Under the pieces are notes generated by a model. That model was not told where the DNA came from and did not search any database. It worked only from the letters and a program-made list of their open reading frames with translations. The translations under genes and the position numbers were made by a program. Shown here piece by piece: positions 1-13,872 of a DNA stretch of 64,000 nucleotides. Position 1 is the first letter of the stretch. Every line of letters starts with the position of its first letter. This stretch comes from Loxodes magnus (lineage: Eukaryota > Ciliophora > Karyorelictea > Loxodida > Loxodidae), in NCBI GenBank assembly GCA_946699065.1, contig CAMPDV010000115.1, positions 496,001 through 560,000 on the forward strand. The letters are read 5' to 3'.

Positions 1-309
1 AATTCATATTACCTTACTACCTTCTAAAGTAATTATTTCTTTCAAGATTGTTCTTTTATCATATTTTTAAATGTCTATGAGCTGTAGGTTTATGTTCAGC
101 CTTTTAATTTCTTTTATATACACTAAAATGAAAACTCTTTTTCATAATTTTTTAATGTCACTTTCCACACTAAATCAATTTTAAAGCTTCTTAATTTATT
201 AATTTAATATGGAAATTGAAAACTAAGATTAAGCATTTAATAGAGCCATTTAACATCTAATATAGAAATTTAGCAAAAAAATTAATTAAGCCTTTTTGTC
301 CTTTTCTAT
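1..309. other. A+T-rich flank, no gene seen
   Basis: Downstream flank of the minus-strand B-box gene. I see no coding frame, RNA gene or repeat here. Confidence 0.5.
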
Positions 310-1580
310 TCAGTTTTCGTTTGCTATAAGACCAAGACTTTCTTGTAACTGCTTATAAACTTGTTTAAATTTCTAATTCAACTCTTAAAGCTTTTTGCCA
401 TTATCTTCTAACTATTTTTTTTCTTCTTCTAGTTTGCTCTTTTCGTTCAAAGTATTCTAGATGGTTTCAGCATCTTACTATATTTTTTTACTATCTTCTT
501 AACTCTTTTTGCTCTAATCTTCTATTTATTATTTAAACTACTGAAGTTCATTCTAGATTTAAGCTAATTAAGCATTTAGATTTGTTATCATATCTTATTA
601 ACTTTTATCTTTAGAATTCTATTCTTCTTCTCTTTTTAAGCCTCTTCAAGTTAGCTGCTTTTTTATTAAATTATTGCTTAGTTTTCTTCTTTTAATTTTT
701 AACTTTCTTATTCTCTTACATTTTATTATTATATAAGGTCTTCTTTTGTTTTCAGTTGCTAAGTCAATTCATTTATCTACTTTTAAGATTCTTATAACTA
801 GTTATTTATAGTTTCAAATTGAACCTTTTGTTCCTCTTTTTATTTTTAATGCTCTTAAGCTTACTATTCTAGTTGAACGGCTTTCTTTTTAAAGTCTTCT
901 TAATAATTTTGTTCCATTTACTGAAAATTCTAAGGAATATTTATTAAATTTTGTTCAGTTTTTTACCTTTGTTCTTCTTCTTATTACGCATTAGGCACTT
1001 ATTCTTATATCTTCTACTAGCTAATCTCTTCAAACTTCTATTTAAGTTGTTTTATAGCTTCTTGCTTTTTATCATATGAGTCAATAATATCTTCATTTTC
1101 TTCATTCAGAGATTTAATGCTGGAAAGCAAGTTTTAGTATTTCTCTAGATTGGAAGAGATGTTTTCTTTAGTTTTTTATCACTTTTTAAATTTGGTATTT
1201 AGTTCTTAAGCTAAAAGCTCATTTAAATTTTAAATATAACGACTTTTTATCTCATTGATGAAGCATACAAATCTGAAATTTTACATTTCTATGGTTTTTT
1301 GATAGCTTCATTGTGCTTACATTTTTTATGAAAGCTACATATGATTAACTAAGCTCTAGAGTTCCTCTTTTATTTTTTTTTATTTTTCTTCTGCTTCTTT
1401 TTCTAGCGTTTGATACTCATGATCCTTATGATCGTTTATAAAGCAAGTCCCGCATAGCTTTTTCTAATCAGTTCTGCAGTAATACTTTAAAGATTCGTTA
1501 TGCTACTAACATAAAGATTTTTCACATTTAGTGTTGCTATCGAAAGTTACATCGTCTTTTTAGTCTATAGTTGTAGTCAT
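310..1580 (-). pseudogene. B-box zinc finger / long coiled-coil protein, disrupted
   Basis: Reading from the ATG at 1580 with TAA/TAG as Gln, residues ~19-55 form a B-box: a CQQH pair, then YYC, LCGTC and a closing HKDH. This is the zinc-binding fold of TRIM-like proteins, which usually mediates protein interaction or ubiquitin-pathway roles. The remaining ~360 codons are Glu/Lys/Gln-rich heptads typical of a long coiled coil, ending at TGA 310-312. No RING precedes the B-box. Two in-frame TGA codons (near 1308 and 1173) and a one-base loss in an A/T run near 637 interrupt the frame. The first TGA could sit in a 48-nt GT..AG intron that keeps phase, but the frameshift has no such excuse. I favour a recently decayed gene, with sequencing indels as an alternative. 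No promoter was recognised. Confidence 0.7.
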
Positions 1581-4500
1581 TTTGAATTATAAGAAAAATA
1601 ATTAAAAACTTAATGAAAAATGAAAATCACTAGATATATTTGAAAAAGGCTAGATAGGATAAACATCCTTAAATTAGTTCAATGAAATACTAGAAACTTT
1701 AGATCAGACTAACTTTTTACGACTGTCTCAGAAGTTTTTCTTTTAATTATTTCTTAAAATTTAAGATATAAAGTAGATAAAATTCACCAAAGTTATCGAA
1801 TTTTTACTATTTTAGCCTTAATAATTTCTATTGATGCTCTTTGCTTTATACTAAAGGAAGAAAAATTTAAAAAAGATGCCAATATAAAAGTCTTAATAAA
1901 TAGAGTACTAGTATTACTTTCTTTTTTCCAAAAAAATCCTTTTAGGGAAAGATATAACTAAATAATTGCATTCTCCTGTATAAATCATTTGCTTATCCTC
2001 TTTAAGATTCCTACTAAAACAATTTATTTTAGCTTTTCCATTTAAACTCAATAGATTTTACTATTTGGATATTTTTATTTAAAGGAATAAATAGACTTAC
2101 TCATGTCTATCGTATCACTTCCTCTTTGTATATGTAGAAAATAGTGTCTTTTCAAGTAGGGTAATTTATCTTTCTCTTACTCTAAAATATTCCTAAAAGC
2201 TGAAGGTAAAATAGGTAAGTTACATTTCATTTTAAGCTTTGAAGTTAAACTTAAATTACTAAATACCTTGTATCATTCCATGTTAATATTTCTAAGCATT
2301 ACAAATCCAATAATTAAGACTAAATGCTTAAACATCCAATTTACCATATATTAAAATGATTAAAACGCTCCTATTATATCTAGATAATGGGAGAGACAGA
2401 TGGTACAAAGATATAAGCGTATGAATTACAAATCTAGAAATTGCTGTTAAGTGCTAGCAAATCTTATAGAGTAAGATAGATCAAATTATCAGAAAAGGTA
2501 CATACTTATGTTTCATTTTTTAAAGGATATTATAATCTTCAAAGTTATATAAGTAAGTAGCGAAGACTCAATACTCATTATGATTATAAAAGAAGTAGTT
2601 AAAAATGCAAATTAGATATTAAAATGATGATAGCCAAAAGTGGTGTAAATAAGCTTAAAAAATAGAATGCTTAGTTATTATTATTTAAAATAAGGCAGAG
2701 TAATTGGTTATTTTTAATAAAAAGGTGATCTAGATATATCATTAGCTTAAATAACCAAAGGGAAAGATTTAAATAATTAACACATTATGTAGATTTACTT
2801 ATGAACTTGAACTTTTCTTATTAAATATATCTTTTCTTTTATTTCAATTAATAAGAGATTCTTTATCCAATTTATTATGATTGAATCTTTAGTTACCATC
2901 TCTTTCTAAAATATTTTATTTATTCTGTTAGATACAGAAAATTCTTTAAGATAGATGTAAACAAAGCCTTTTAAATATTTTTATCGTATAGATACACTTA
3001 AACATGCTTTCCTTAATTATAAATGGAATTTTAGCAGTTTAGTTGGAATTAAATAACACCTCACCCTATCTTAATGTTTAGCATGATAGTAGTTAGTCAT
3101 TAATTTAGTACCTTTCGTCTGTTTTATTTTTAAGATGCTCCTTTTAAAACTTAGAAGATGAATATTCTAATTATATATCTGAGAAGCTAAAAGGAATTTT
3201 GTAGACTGACAAAACCTTGGATACATTAATTTAAATGGAGAGATAATTTAGAAAGTGCTAAGAGATTCATATTTTTGACTGGTATTCAAATATTTATTAT
3301 GCCTTGCTTCTACTCTATCTTAGCTTTTAAGCAATCTATTAGAACAGCCTTTAAGCTATTCTTATCTAAGGAATAATTCGTCCCAGCTTATAATTAGTAT
3401 ATGATGAGTTTGCTTAAATAGAAATATTCTAAAAAGGAAATTAGATATCTAACTGCTAAGAAAATACCTATATAAGAATAATTTTTCTGATATAAAACAT
3501 AAACAGATGGGAAATAAAGAATTTAAAGGAGTAAGATGTGAAAATGCAATACTTAAATTTTTAATTGTACTTATATAATAAAAGTTCATACCTCAGAAAT
3601 CGCGGTTAAGTAAAATTATTATAGCGATTTAATTAAAAAAACTAGCAAGAATGAAGTTGAATTACTAAAAACAATCTTGAAGATGATTAAAACTTATTGG
3701 GAGCTTAAATTTCAGTAAATCTTCTTAAAACTGCTTATATAATTTTAGAGCGAACAACCTTATAACACCACCTTTTTAATAGGTAGAAAATGCTAAAAAA
3801 GATTTTATTCCTTAGCTATTAAAATTGCTTAAAAAATAAAAAATAAAAGAAAATAGATTAAAGTACATCTTACGATATTTTTCTAAATTATAGAAATAGC
3901 ATTTCATTTCTTGAAGGCTTAACGATAAAGGAATAAGAGCACATATAATGCTAGTGAGTTCTATCAAGAAATCATAATTAACTTTAATAAAATGCTATTC
4001 TATTAATCTACTGAGATAAATCAGACATTTCATTTTATTTAAGCTTAAAAACGTTATACCCTCTTTCTCCCCTTGCTCTTCCCTCCTTCTACTCACCTTC
4101 GATTCGCAAATTTTTTTTCCTTTGCATACCTCTATTTATGTTTATATGTTTTTCCAAATATTAATTTTCTTCGCTTTTTTATTATTTTGAAAAATTTCGA
4201 TTTGTAGGTTTATTTTTGATAATTGCTTAGTATTAAATAGTTAGCTCAAATTTATTAAGTCATAACTAATTATTTCCAATCTTTTACCAGGAAATTTAAC
4301 GGAATGGATACTAAATATGTCCTAAAAGTATACTTATTCGAAAATATATCTAAACATATCTATTGTTACTCTCTGAATATCATTGCAGTGGTCTGTCTCT
4401 GATAAATAAATTTGCTTCTAAATGAAATTTGATTATTATTTTTTCTATTCAGTTCCTTATGAAAAGTTAGTTTGAAATATTGAGTTTATTGTCATTATCT

Positions 4501-4716
4501 ATTCCATAAAGCCAAAGCATCTTTTTTATCTGCTAATGACATAAAAATTTATACTTGCAAAATTGCATAAAAAGAGTTTTTCTATATCAGATTCTGGATA
4601 ATCAACTTATCTCCTTATTTTTAAGTAGAAATGGAAAAATTGTTTTTTCATAATTGTTCAAATGGAAATCAGTTGAAGTATACGTAGCAGGATTAATTAG
4701 AAAAGAAGATAAGTGA
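1581..4716. other. A+T-rich stretch with weak coding remnants
   Basis: No gene can be defended. Short Gln-code reading stretches occur on + (for example ~3600-3850, with a VELLKTILKMIKTYWEL-like run), suggesting decayed coding DNA. At ~4055-4110 there is a strikingly C+T-rich tract against the A+T background. No RNA gene, inverted repeat or known element was recognised. Confidence 0.35.
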
Positions 4717-5022
4717 CTATAATGTCTCATTGCTATTGAACGTTTATACTTGTTTATTTTTTATTTTGCACTACTTAGTCCCCTCATTACAGTTCAAGAC
4801 ACAAACTTATCTCCAATATTCAGCCTTAGGCAACTTAAACATACAACAAATCATTTTGAAATATCAAGAAGCAACATTCTTATAGCGGATAAGTTAGAAA
4901 TCCTCTATGAAGTAATATTCACGTATGCTGATCATTTCTCTTTCTCTTTGTCTTATGGAACATATATATTTATACTAAAAGGCTTTATTAAATTTAGTCG
5001 ATTTATCGCAACTTTTTCATGA
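4717..5022 (+). other. Open stretch without ATG, possible exon or remnant
   Basis: A 102-codon frame lies between TGA 4714-4716 and TGA 5020-5022 and uses only one TAA, which is unusual at this base composition. It begins with a hydrophobic run (LYLFIFYFALLSPLI) resembling a signal peptide or membrane segment. There is no in-frame ATG. I do not recognise the product. It could be a relic 5' exon of the cysteine-rich protein downstream, but nothing links the two. Confidence 0.25.
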
Positions 5023-6242
5023 TAAAACATAAAAAGAGAATGATATTTAAAAAATATCAAGTTGCTAAAATTAAATTTTTAATTATGATGTGACTTTCAA
5101 TTTAGATATCTTTTTTCAACAATCAATGAATATAATGCACTTTGAATTTAAAAATGATAACAATTTATCTTATAATTGTCTAGTTATTAAATTAAGATTT
5201 TCCTATTTACTCTATAATTAAATGCATATATTTTGTGATAAATGAATGGGATATGTAATTTATAATTTCAGATTGATTAAATGTATTTAGAATTCTGCTA
5301 TTATCCTTTTAATCTTTTATTTATTAACTTATTACTATACTTTTTTCTGTTTATAACGATTTAAATTAGAAATAAGCTTAAGCTAGTTATTTATATATTA
5401 TGGATTTATTTTATTACTTATTCTAAGATATCTTTCTCCTCTAATTTACATTTGAACTTAATTATAAGCAGACATATATTTATGTAACTGGATTTACCTC
5501 CAAGAAGTATTATTAAATAACTATTATCTTTCTTAATTCAAACTCTATTTAGTGTTGAGTTTAGCTGTTTTAAATAGTCATTGAGTAGCTTAATTATAAA
5601 ACTCCTGATCAATTTCTTCCTCCTACCGTTTTACTAAACTTTTCCATTTATTTACCAAATTCTTTCCTTTTCTAAATTATTATGATTAAGTCTGGATATT
5701 TTAATGACTCTACAATATGTAAATTCTTTAGTCTTCCTTAAATCAGCTGCATCAGATTTTTTACTATAGCAATTTATCTGGATTTTTATCTCCAATTATC
5801 TAAATCCATCGATAGCTATGCTCCACTTTATTTCACTCCCTTTCATTTTTTTAAAGCAATATATTTTATACAGATTTTAATTAAGTGACTAGTGATTTCT
5901 AAACATATAACTAAGTTATATAAGCCTTGTATTAACTAAGCACTTGTAGATGATATTAGTTATTTTTCCTTATATCCTTTATTAGCCATTTATAATTTTA
6001 GACTGTATGGGATACAATTATGAGATTATTTCATTTTCAGACCGCAAGAATACAGGAAAAGATTAATTTTTTTTAAGCTTTTTATATGTAAATGAGTATA
6101 ATGAGTGAGATGAGAAAAAGAATAAGATGTAATTATGATTACAAAAAAGAATATCTATTTCAGTTGTAAGCTATATAAGAAGCTAACCATACACTGTTAG
6201 TGTAGTGTAATATGTATATTTAGACAGCTTCCCTTGAAATTA
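5023..6242. other. Intergenic, membrane-like frame remnants
   Basis: A+T-rich. Between ~5600 and 5860 both + frames give hydrophobic stretches without TGA, possibly a decayed N-terminus of the large gene that follows. No motif supports this. Confidence 0.25.
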
Positions 6243-9200
6243 ATGGATTTTTGTAGGACTTCCAATATAAAAAATTAAGAAACATTAGGGACTTAAGGTA
6301 GTTTGTATCTACATTTTTTTGGTGGGCATAAATAATACATTAATTATAAACTAGATTTATGGAACTAACTTTCATATTTCCATAATATAATCTGGGCCAC
6401 TTTTGATAACTAAAAATGCAAATTTTCTATCGACTTTTATCAATATAGATTTTACATTAACAACGAAGCGTTAGACTAATGTGAGCTTGAGGATGTTTAA
6501 GATTGAAATAATTTAGAATGATATTGAGAAAAGGGAGAAGAAATAACAGAAGAAAATTAAATTATCTGTAATGAAACTTGTTTGACCTGCTTTACTCCTG
6601 AACCCAATTAATGCGAAACTTGTATTGAAGATTGAACTTTGGTAAGTGGAAAATGCATACCAATATGCGATCCTAAATGCTTAACTTGTTGGGGAACTAA
6701 GTCAAATAATTGTTTGAAATGTAAACAATTCTAGAAGTTAAATGATTAAACGCAGACTTGCGAATGCGTGGATGGGTATACTCCAATTGCTAATAAATCA
6801 AGTGAATGCGAAGATAAGTGCAATCACAACTGTTTAATATGTGATTGATTAAATTCATAATTTGATAAGTGTCTTGCGTGTCGCTAATTTTAGGAACTAG
6901 ATGTATTTGAAAAACGCAAATGTATTTCAGGATACTATGAAACATCTCTAGATCCTTATTTATGCAGCCCTTGCGATCATAACTGCTTAAAATGTTCAGA
7001 ATCAGCTACAAAATGTACATCTTGCCGTCCTAACTAATTTAAATAAAATGATAAATGCTAATGTAATAAAGACTCATATGAATCAAATTCTAATCATTTT
7101 GAATGCTCAAAATGTGATTCAAATTGTTTAACATGCATAAGATAAGCAGACTATTGCTAAACATGCAGAGCAAATTAGCAAAAATTAGATAATAATAAAT
7201 GCGTATGTGATTCTAATGCGTATTTATCCAATACTAATCCTTTCGAATGCTAGCAATGTCATATAAATTGCAAAGCCTGCTTTGGAGGGAATGCTTATTA
7301 GTGCTTAGCTTGTTGACAAAACAGCCTTACAATTCTCGATAATAATCAATGCATTTGCTAGCAAGGATATTTTATAACATAAACAAATCCTTACCAATGC
7401 CTTGGAAAATGTAACGGTAGATGTTTGACTTGCTCAGGTTAAGATTCTAATGCTTGCACTTCTTGTAGAAATAATTAGATTCTTCAAGGTGGAACTTGCA
7501 TATGCCACGACGAAAACAACTATATTATAGAGTTGCCAGGTTCTCCTTTAACCTGCGCTTATTGTAACGAAAAATGTAAAACTTGCAATGGAATAGGTCT
7601 TAATGATTGTTTAACATGTAGGGACAATCAAATAATTAATGGAGGGACTTGTTAATGCAAGGATAATAGTTTTTATATTTCCAGTACTTCTCCTTTTCAA
7701 TGCTCACCTTGTGATAGTAGATGCAAAACTTGTGATCCTTAAGTAAGTTTAAATGTTTAAGTTGTGGAGATAATCAAGAAATAATAAATGAAAGATGTGA
7801 ATGTAGATTTGACAGCTTTGTCTATAGTTTCGATCCATTTATCTGTATAAAATGCGATAAAAGATGCTTAGAATGTAGAGGCAGCTCTGAAAATGATTGT
7901 TTGTCTTGTAGAGAAAATTAATAGCTAGATGATTTTGGAAAATGCTAATGCAATTCTCATTTTTATGAGGCAAAGAATGCATAAATTCAGCTACTTTATG
8001 CACAAGTTGCTATGAGTATTAGTTCATTAATAGCAATAATTAATGCTAGTGCTAGGAAAAACGTTTGCTGATTAATTAAGTCCTCTTGTTTGCTAACCAT
8101 GCTCAATTTAATGTTAGTCATGTGTATACTCACCAGAAAATTGCACGTCTTGTCTTTCTCCTTCTTTTCGAAATTTTACTTAAAATGAATGCGAGTGCCC
8201 ATCAAATTCATATATTTCCGGATAAAATCCATTATAATGCACATTTTGCTGATCTGGTTGCTAAACTTGTGATGGACCAACAAATAATAACTGTCTAACA
8301 TGTAGATTATTTAAAAATCTCACATCGTCTAATAGCTGTGAATGCATACCTCATACCTTTTTAGACCTAAGTACAAATTAATGCTAAAAATGTGATTCTA
8401 ATTGTGATGAATGCTTATATAATAAAAGACATTGTACTAAGTGCAGAGAAAATCGTTACTTAAACTTTACATTCGAGTGCTTATGCAATCCTGATTCATT
8501 TGCTATAGAAGAAAATCAATTATAATGCAAAAAATGTATTGAAGTAATTCCAGATTGCTAAACATGCTCAGATTCGAAAACTTGCACTAAATGCTACACA
8601 AAAAAACTAGTTGATGCATAATGCAAAGATGAATGTCCAGATGGATATTAGGACAAAACCAATCCAGCTACTTGCTAAAAATGTAATCTTCTAATAAAAA
8701 ACTGTGATTAATGCAATTCTTCAAACTCTCAATGTACTTAGTGCGAATTTCAATTTTTTTTAAAAGGCAATACTTGTGTAGCTTGCTCTCGACTTATAGC
8801 AGGCTGTAGTAATTGTTTAGATGATCATACATGTTCAAAATGTGGAAATGGGAAAGTACTACATTAAAATTAATGTCTGCTATACTGTCCATCAGGTTTT
8901 ACATCAAATGGAGTGAAATGCATGTAGTGCAATGCACTTTTAGATTTCTGCTTATAATGTTCAAATTAAAAGACATGTACGAAATGTCCTCCATAATACT
9001 TCATAGAAAATCAAAACAAATGCCAAAATTGTTCCAAAATAGATCAATATTGTATCAATTGTGATGCAAACGCTTGCTATGAATTATGCAAATAAGAAAC
9101 TTTCAGGCGGGAAGTGCGTTGAAAATTGTCCACATACTTAATACGATAAAAATGGGTAAAGAATTTGCTTTCCTTGTAACTCAAAAATTTCAAATTGTTT

Positions 9201-12200
9201 AGAATGCCCAGAAAATGGCTCTGCTTGCACTCTATGCTAACCGAGCTATTTCATAAATTCCTAAAATTGATGTCAAACTTGTGCTATAATAAGCATAAAC
9301 TGCATTTCGTGCACTAGTGCATCTGTTTGTACTAATTGCAGTGATAAGAAAATATCTAATGGCATGTGTGTAAATAACTGTCCATCTTACTAACAGGATG
9401 AAGATGATGACAACATTTGCTAAAACTGTAATACTCTGACTCAAAACTGTAGTGAATGTAACTAATCAAGTGCAATTTGTTCAAAATGCGATACTAGATT
9501 CTGACTTAATTCTTAGAACAAATGCTTTGATTGCAGAACTTTAAATATTGATTGTATTGAATGTCAAGACAAAACCTGTCTAAGATGCTTTTCTTTACGA
9601 CTAACGAGTAACAATTGCTTAGCTACTTGTAATGCTACTGAAAAAGATTCAGATGGTGATAGAATTTGTAAGCCTTGTAGTGAAGTCCTATCAAATTGCA
9701 TTAAGTGTAATATGTAAGGAAGCAAATACTTTGAATGCAACAGCGGATTTTATATTGATTCATTAAATTTTTAATGCAAAGCTTGCTCTTCACTAATTCC
9801 AAATTGTGGCTCATGCAGATGGGTAAATAAATTAATCTGCGAGAAATGTTAAAGCAATAATAAGTTACTTAATAACGATTGCTTGGCTTAGTGTCCTGAA
9901 GGTTATTAAGACTATTTGGAACAAGGATTTTGTAGTTCCTGTTCCATTCCCATACCTAACTGTTTAGAGTGTAATTAATTAAGTAAAAATGTATGCATTC
10001 GTTGCACTGACGGGACTTTCTTAAATCAAACTTAATGCATAAATTGCGTAGCTTTAGATCCAAATTGTATTTTGTTTGGGTAAGGAATTTGCTCTAAATG
10101 TGGTAATGATTAAAAGCTTCTTGGAATTTAATGTGTTAAATAATGTCCCTCTACTCATTAAGATGTGTCAATTTAAGGAGAATGTACTATCTGTGACTAA
10201 TAATGGAAAAACTGTATTGACTGCAGTATTAAAGGATGTTCAAAATGTCAAGAAGAGTTTTACTTATCATCTGATGGTAACTGTCTTCCTTGCTCCTCAA
10301 TAGATGCCAACTGTGTAAGGTGTGTGAATTAATCAACTTGTACTTAGTGCAAAAATAATCTAAAGCTAGAAAACCAAATTTGTGTATAGTAATGTTCGTT
10401 ATAAATGTAGGATTGAGATAGAGATGGAATATGCTAAAAGTGCTCTTAAAAAATTCCTAATTGTCTGTAATGCAATTAGGACTAGGAATAATGCACTTAA
10501 GTTCCTAAAGGGTATTATATCGATGAATTTTACTAAAGTCAACCTTGCAGCAAAATAGATTCAGACTGTGACGAATGCAATGATCAAAAGTAGTGCTTGA
10601 ACTGCATATCTTAATGAGTTTTCAATGGCTCTTGTGTAAATGTCTGTCCTGATAATTACTAGAATATAAGTGATAAAATTAATTGCGAACCATGCTCGAA
10701 AATATTAAATAACTGCTTAAAATGCTCAGATACTGGACATAGATGCGATCAATGTTTTCTTCCTTTTCTATTAGATGACAATTAATGCCAAAGTGAATGC
10801 TCAGAAGATTCCATAGATTCAAATGATGATTATATCTGTGAAAAGTGCTATAGTCATACTGAAAATTGCTACAGTTGCTAAAAAATAAATGAAACTATCA
10901 CTTGCACAAGATGCATGAGCAATTTCAATTAATTTGAAGAGCAATATTTATTAAAATGTCCAGAAAATTGATTCCCAGAAGATTAAATTTGCTATCCATG
11001 TGAGCATTTTATAGATTCATGCGCTAAATGCGGACTTGTAAATGATTAAGTTTACTGCTTAGAGTGCACCTAAAATAAAAAATTATGAAATGGATTGTGC
11101 TACAATGAATGCCCTTTTCCAACTTTTGATTACATGCATAATAATATTTGCTACAGTTGCTAGGATTTTATTGAAGGGTGCCTTCTTTGTTCGATAGACT
11201 TATTAGTGTAGAGTTTGCTTATAAGGATTAGTTTTGTTTAACAGCACTTGCCTGCCCTAATGTCCGTGGACTTACTAGGATTATGATAATAAATAAAGAT
11301 GTGAGCGATGCTAATCCAAAATACCAAACTGCCTCAACTGCTCTCTAACTGAAAAAAAATGCCTCGTTCCTTTTGAAAATTTCTTCGTTAACAGTTAATT
11401 TTGAAGTTAGCCATGCAATACATGCAAAAGTTGCTTCGAATGTCCATCCTGTTTAAATTGCCATTGGCCAAATGCAACAAAATATGAAGAGGAAGAAGAA
11501 GTAGAGGAAGAAGATTAGAAAATAGCAAAAACCTGTAAAACTCAAATGTAAGAACTATCTTTACCAGAGTATTAGCAATAAATACTTACTATTTATTCTA
11601 ATGCTTAACACTACTTAATAATAGCAGCTACTGGAGCTTCACTAGGCTTCTTACTTTCACTTCAATTTGGTAAAGGATCTAGAGCATTTTAGAGACTTTT
11701 CTAATTGGTTTTAACATTAAAACTTATTAGATTAAACGGAATGATAGATGTGGGAAGCCTGACATTCTTTAAGGATATATTGCGTTGAATTAGCAAAATA
11801 CACCTTTCGTAGCATCAGCTTAGTTTTCTTTGAATTTCAGATTTGAAGATTAAAAAGTTAATGAAGATCACTTAAAGATGAACTTTATAGAATACTATTC
11901 TTTCTTAGAAAACTCATTTGGTTACTTAATTTTATTGATTGCTATGTTATCATTGTACATAATAATTCCACCATTAACGAAAATACCCAAAATAGGAAAG
12001 CTTATAAAATATGTTTATGATAACTTTATTAAGTACAAGCTCTTTCTATCAACATATATAGCTTCCAACTTAATTTTAACTACTGCAGTAACTCTTGAGT
12101 TTTACCGTCCTAAATTCGATTCTGGAAAAAAGATTTTTGACTTCCTAGCGGCTGTTCTTACCTTCGTAAGTTCTATTATTCAGATATCAATCTTAGCTTT

Positions 12201-13275
12201 CTAAGTTTTCGTTTACACTAACTCTCTTAAGTTTAAACAAATGATAAAAGAAAAGCGAATAGAAGAGAATAGAGAAATACTCTTTGATGAAAAAGATGAA
12301 GCCTGCCAGTTTTATAGCAGATTCCTTCCGTTATATGACGAACTTAAGATAAAAAACAATGCCTTGAACTTAAATTTCTACAATATGTTTCTACTAAGAA
12401 GGTTAATTTATGGATTTGTAGTGGTATTTCTGAGACATGCAGTAAATACATAGGTTATCATATTCACTATAACCAGCTCTCTTTGGATTATATACCAACT
12501 TAAGTATAGAGTTTTCTAAAAAATAAGCTCTTCTATTATTCAGCTGGTGGTAGAAGTTTGGATTTTGGTTTTATTTATTTCGAATTTCATTTTCTTAGTC
12601 GATAAAGAAAAGAGGCTCTTGACTAGTGACTCTTATAATAAAATCAGAAGTACTCTTGTGCTTATCACTCTTATGGTTATTCTGGCTTCCATGATTTTTT
12701 TTGTATGAGCTCTTATAGTGGATTTTAAAGAAGCTTGCAAAGCTAAGAAAAAAATTAAAGCTAAATAGGAGTAAGAAAAGCAAAAGTAATTGGAAAGGGA
12801 AATGAGAAGGTAAATGAGAAGGGAAGAAAGTAAGTCAATCTCGACTAAAACGGAAAGCTAAGGCTAGTAAAGCAAAGAAACGGAAAGTCAAACTGTCACT
12901 TAAAGAAAATGGTAAATGTCTGAAACAATAAGCGATTCTCAAATTATATAAGTAGCTCCTACAAATGAGTAATTTCCCTCTATTATTTTCTAAAATAGGG
13001 AGAAGAAAAAAAAGCTTGGCAGAAAGGGAGAAATTTCTAGTCAAGAGATTAGGAATAGGAAAAACGTGAGCAAAGAGAAACTAAATAGAAAGCAGATTCC
13101 TATTTAAAATAACTGGATTGAAGAGGAAAAAATTCCACAAAAGAAGGGAAAATAAGAAAAAGCTACATCCACAAAGCATAAAACTGAAAAGAAGGAAGAG
13201 AAGAAGTAAACCCAAAAAAAGGGTCTAAAGCATAAAAAAGATTTGCATCTGAGTGATCTAGAAGACAACTGTTGA
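6243..13275 (+). pseudogene. Giant cysteine-rich repeat membrane protein, decayed
   Basis: About 2,300 codons. An N-terminal segment (~6243-6480) resembles a lectin/LamG-like β-domain. It is followed by ~60 CxxC-type repeats (patterns such as CLTC, CxxCxxxCxxC, GxFxxxxxPFxC) from ~6560 to 11465, as in furin/EGF-like extracellular proteins of ciliates. After an acidic linker (~11490-11520) come several membrane segments (~11600-12700), then a Lys/Glu-rich cytoplasmic tail ending at TGA 13273-13275. The family would be surface-exposed with a multi-pass C-terminus. At least eleven in-frame TGAs interrupt it (6633, 6846, 7314, 8250, 9502, 10414, 10615, 10969, 11086, 11402, 12706). Frameshifts occur near 7745, 7977, 8065, 11200 and 11787. 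Standard-code ORFs at 8086, 8831 and 10076 are shadows of this gene or partial copies of its frame. The true start is uncertain, because the ATG at 6243 lacks a signal peptide. Confidence 0.8.
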
Positions 13276-13872
13276 TAGGAAAGATTTCTGATATTTACTT
13301 TTACTTAAATTACATGATTTGAAATAAAATAATCAAAAGTCATTTTTAAGCTTAAATTATCTAACTTATATCTAAAGAGGAATTAAGTTTAGAAGTATTA
13401 TCATTTTATATATCAAAGAGAAATTATATTTATAGTCAAAACAAAAGACTAAGCTATTTTTAATTTATTAACTTCATTTGAAATATTTCTTCATAGAAAA
13501 GATGTAAAACTTAAAGTTCTTTATAAAAGGAGATTAAATAAAGAACTATTCATAAGGAGCAGAGAGAATTGATAATACAAGTTAGATACTAAAGAGTTGC
13601 TTTAAAATCCTAATATCTCATCAAGATTGCTTATACATCAAAACTGCTATGAGAAATCATAGAAATTAATTTTTCAAAATTTGGGGATAAAAGTGTTGGA
13701 ATGAAGACGTAGAAAGAAGAAAAATGAAAATATATGCAAACTAGTAAATGAAGGAATGTCTCTAGCCTTATTGTTAAGCACATCATACTTACTAAAAACT
13801 AAATATTAAGTATCTGCTTAATTTAATTCAAGATACAAGGTTTAGATTTTTAATTAGATTGTGGTGTGATGA
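13276..13872. other. Spacer between two decayed genes
   Basis: A+T-rich with no coding or structural signal that I can support. It ends with two consecutive TGA codons (13867-13872) in the frame of the next gene. Confidence 0.4.

Noticed and set aside
6243-13275. TGA read as tryptophan (Condylostoma- or karyorelict-like code)
   Set aside because: TGA replaces different residues in sibling repeats, clear one-base frameshifts coexist, and several frames end sensibly at TGA.
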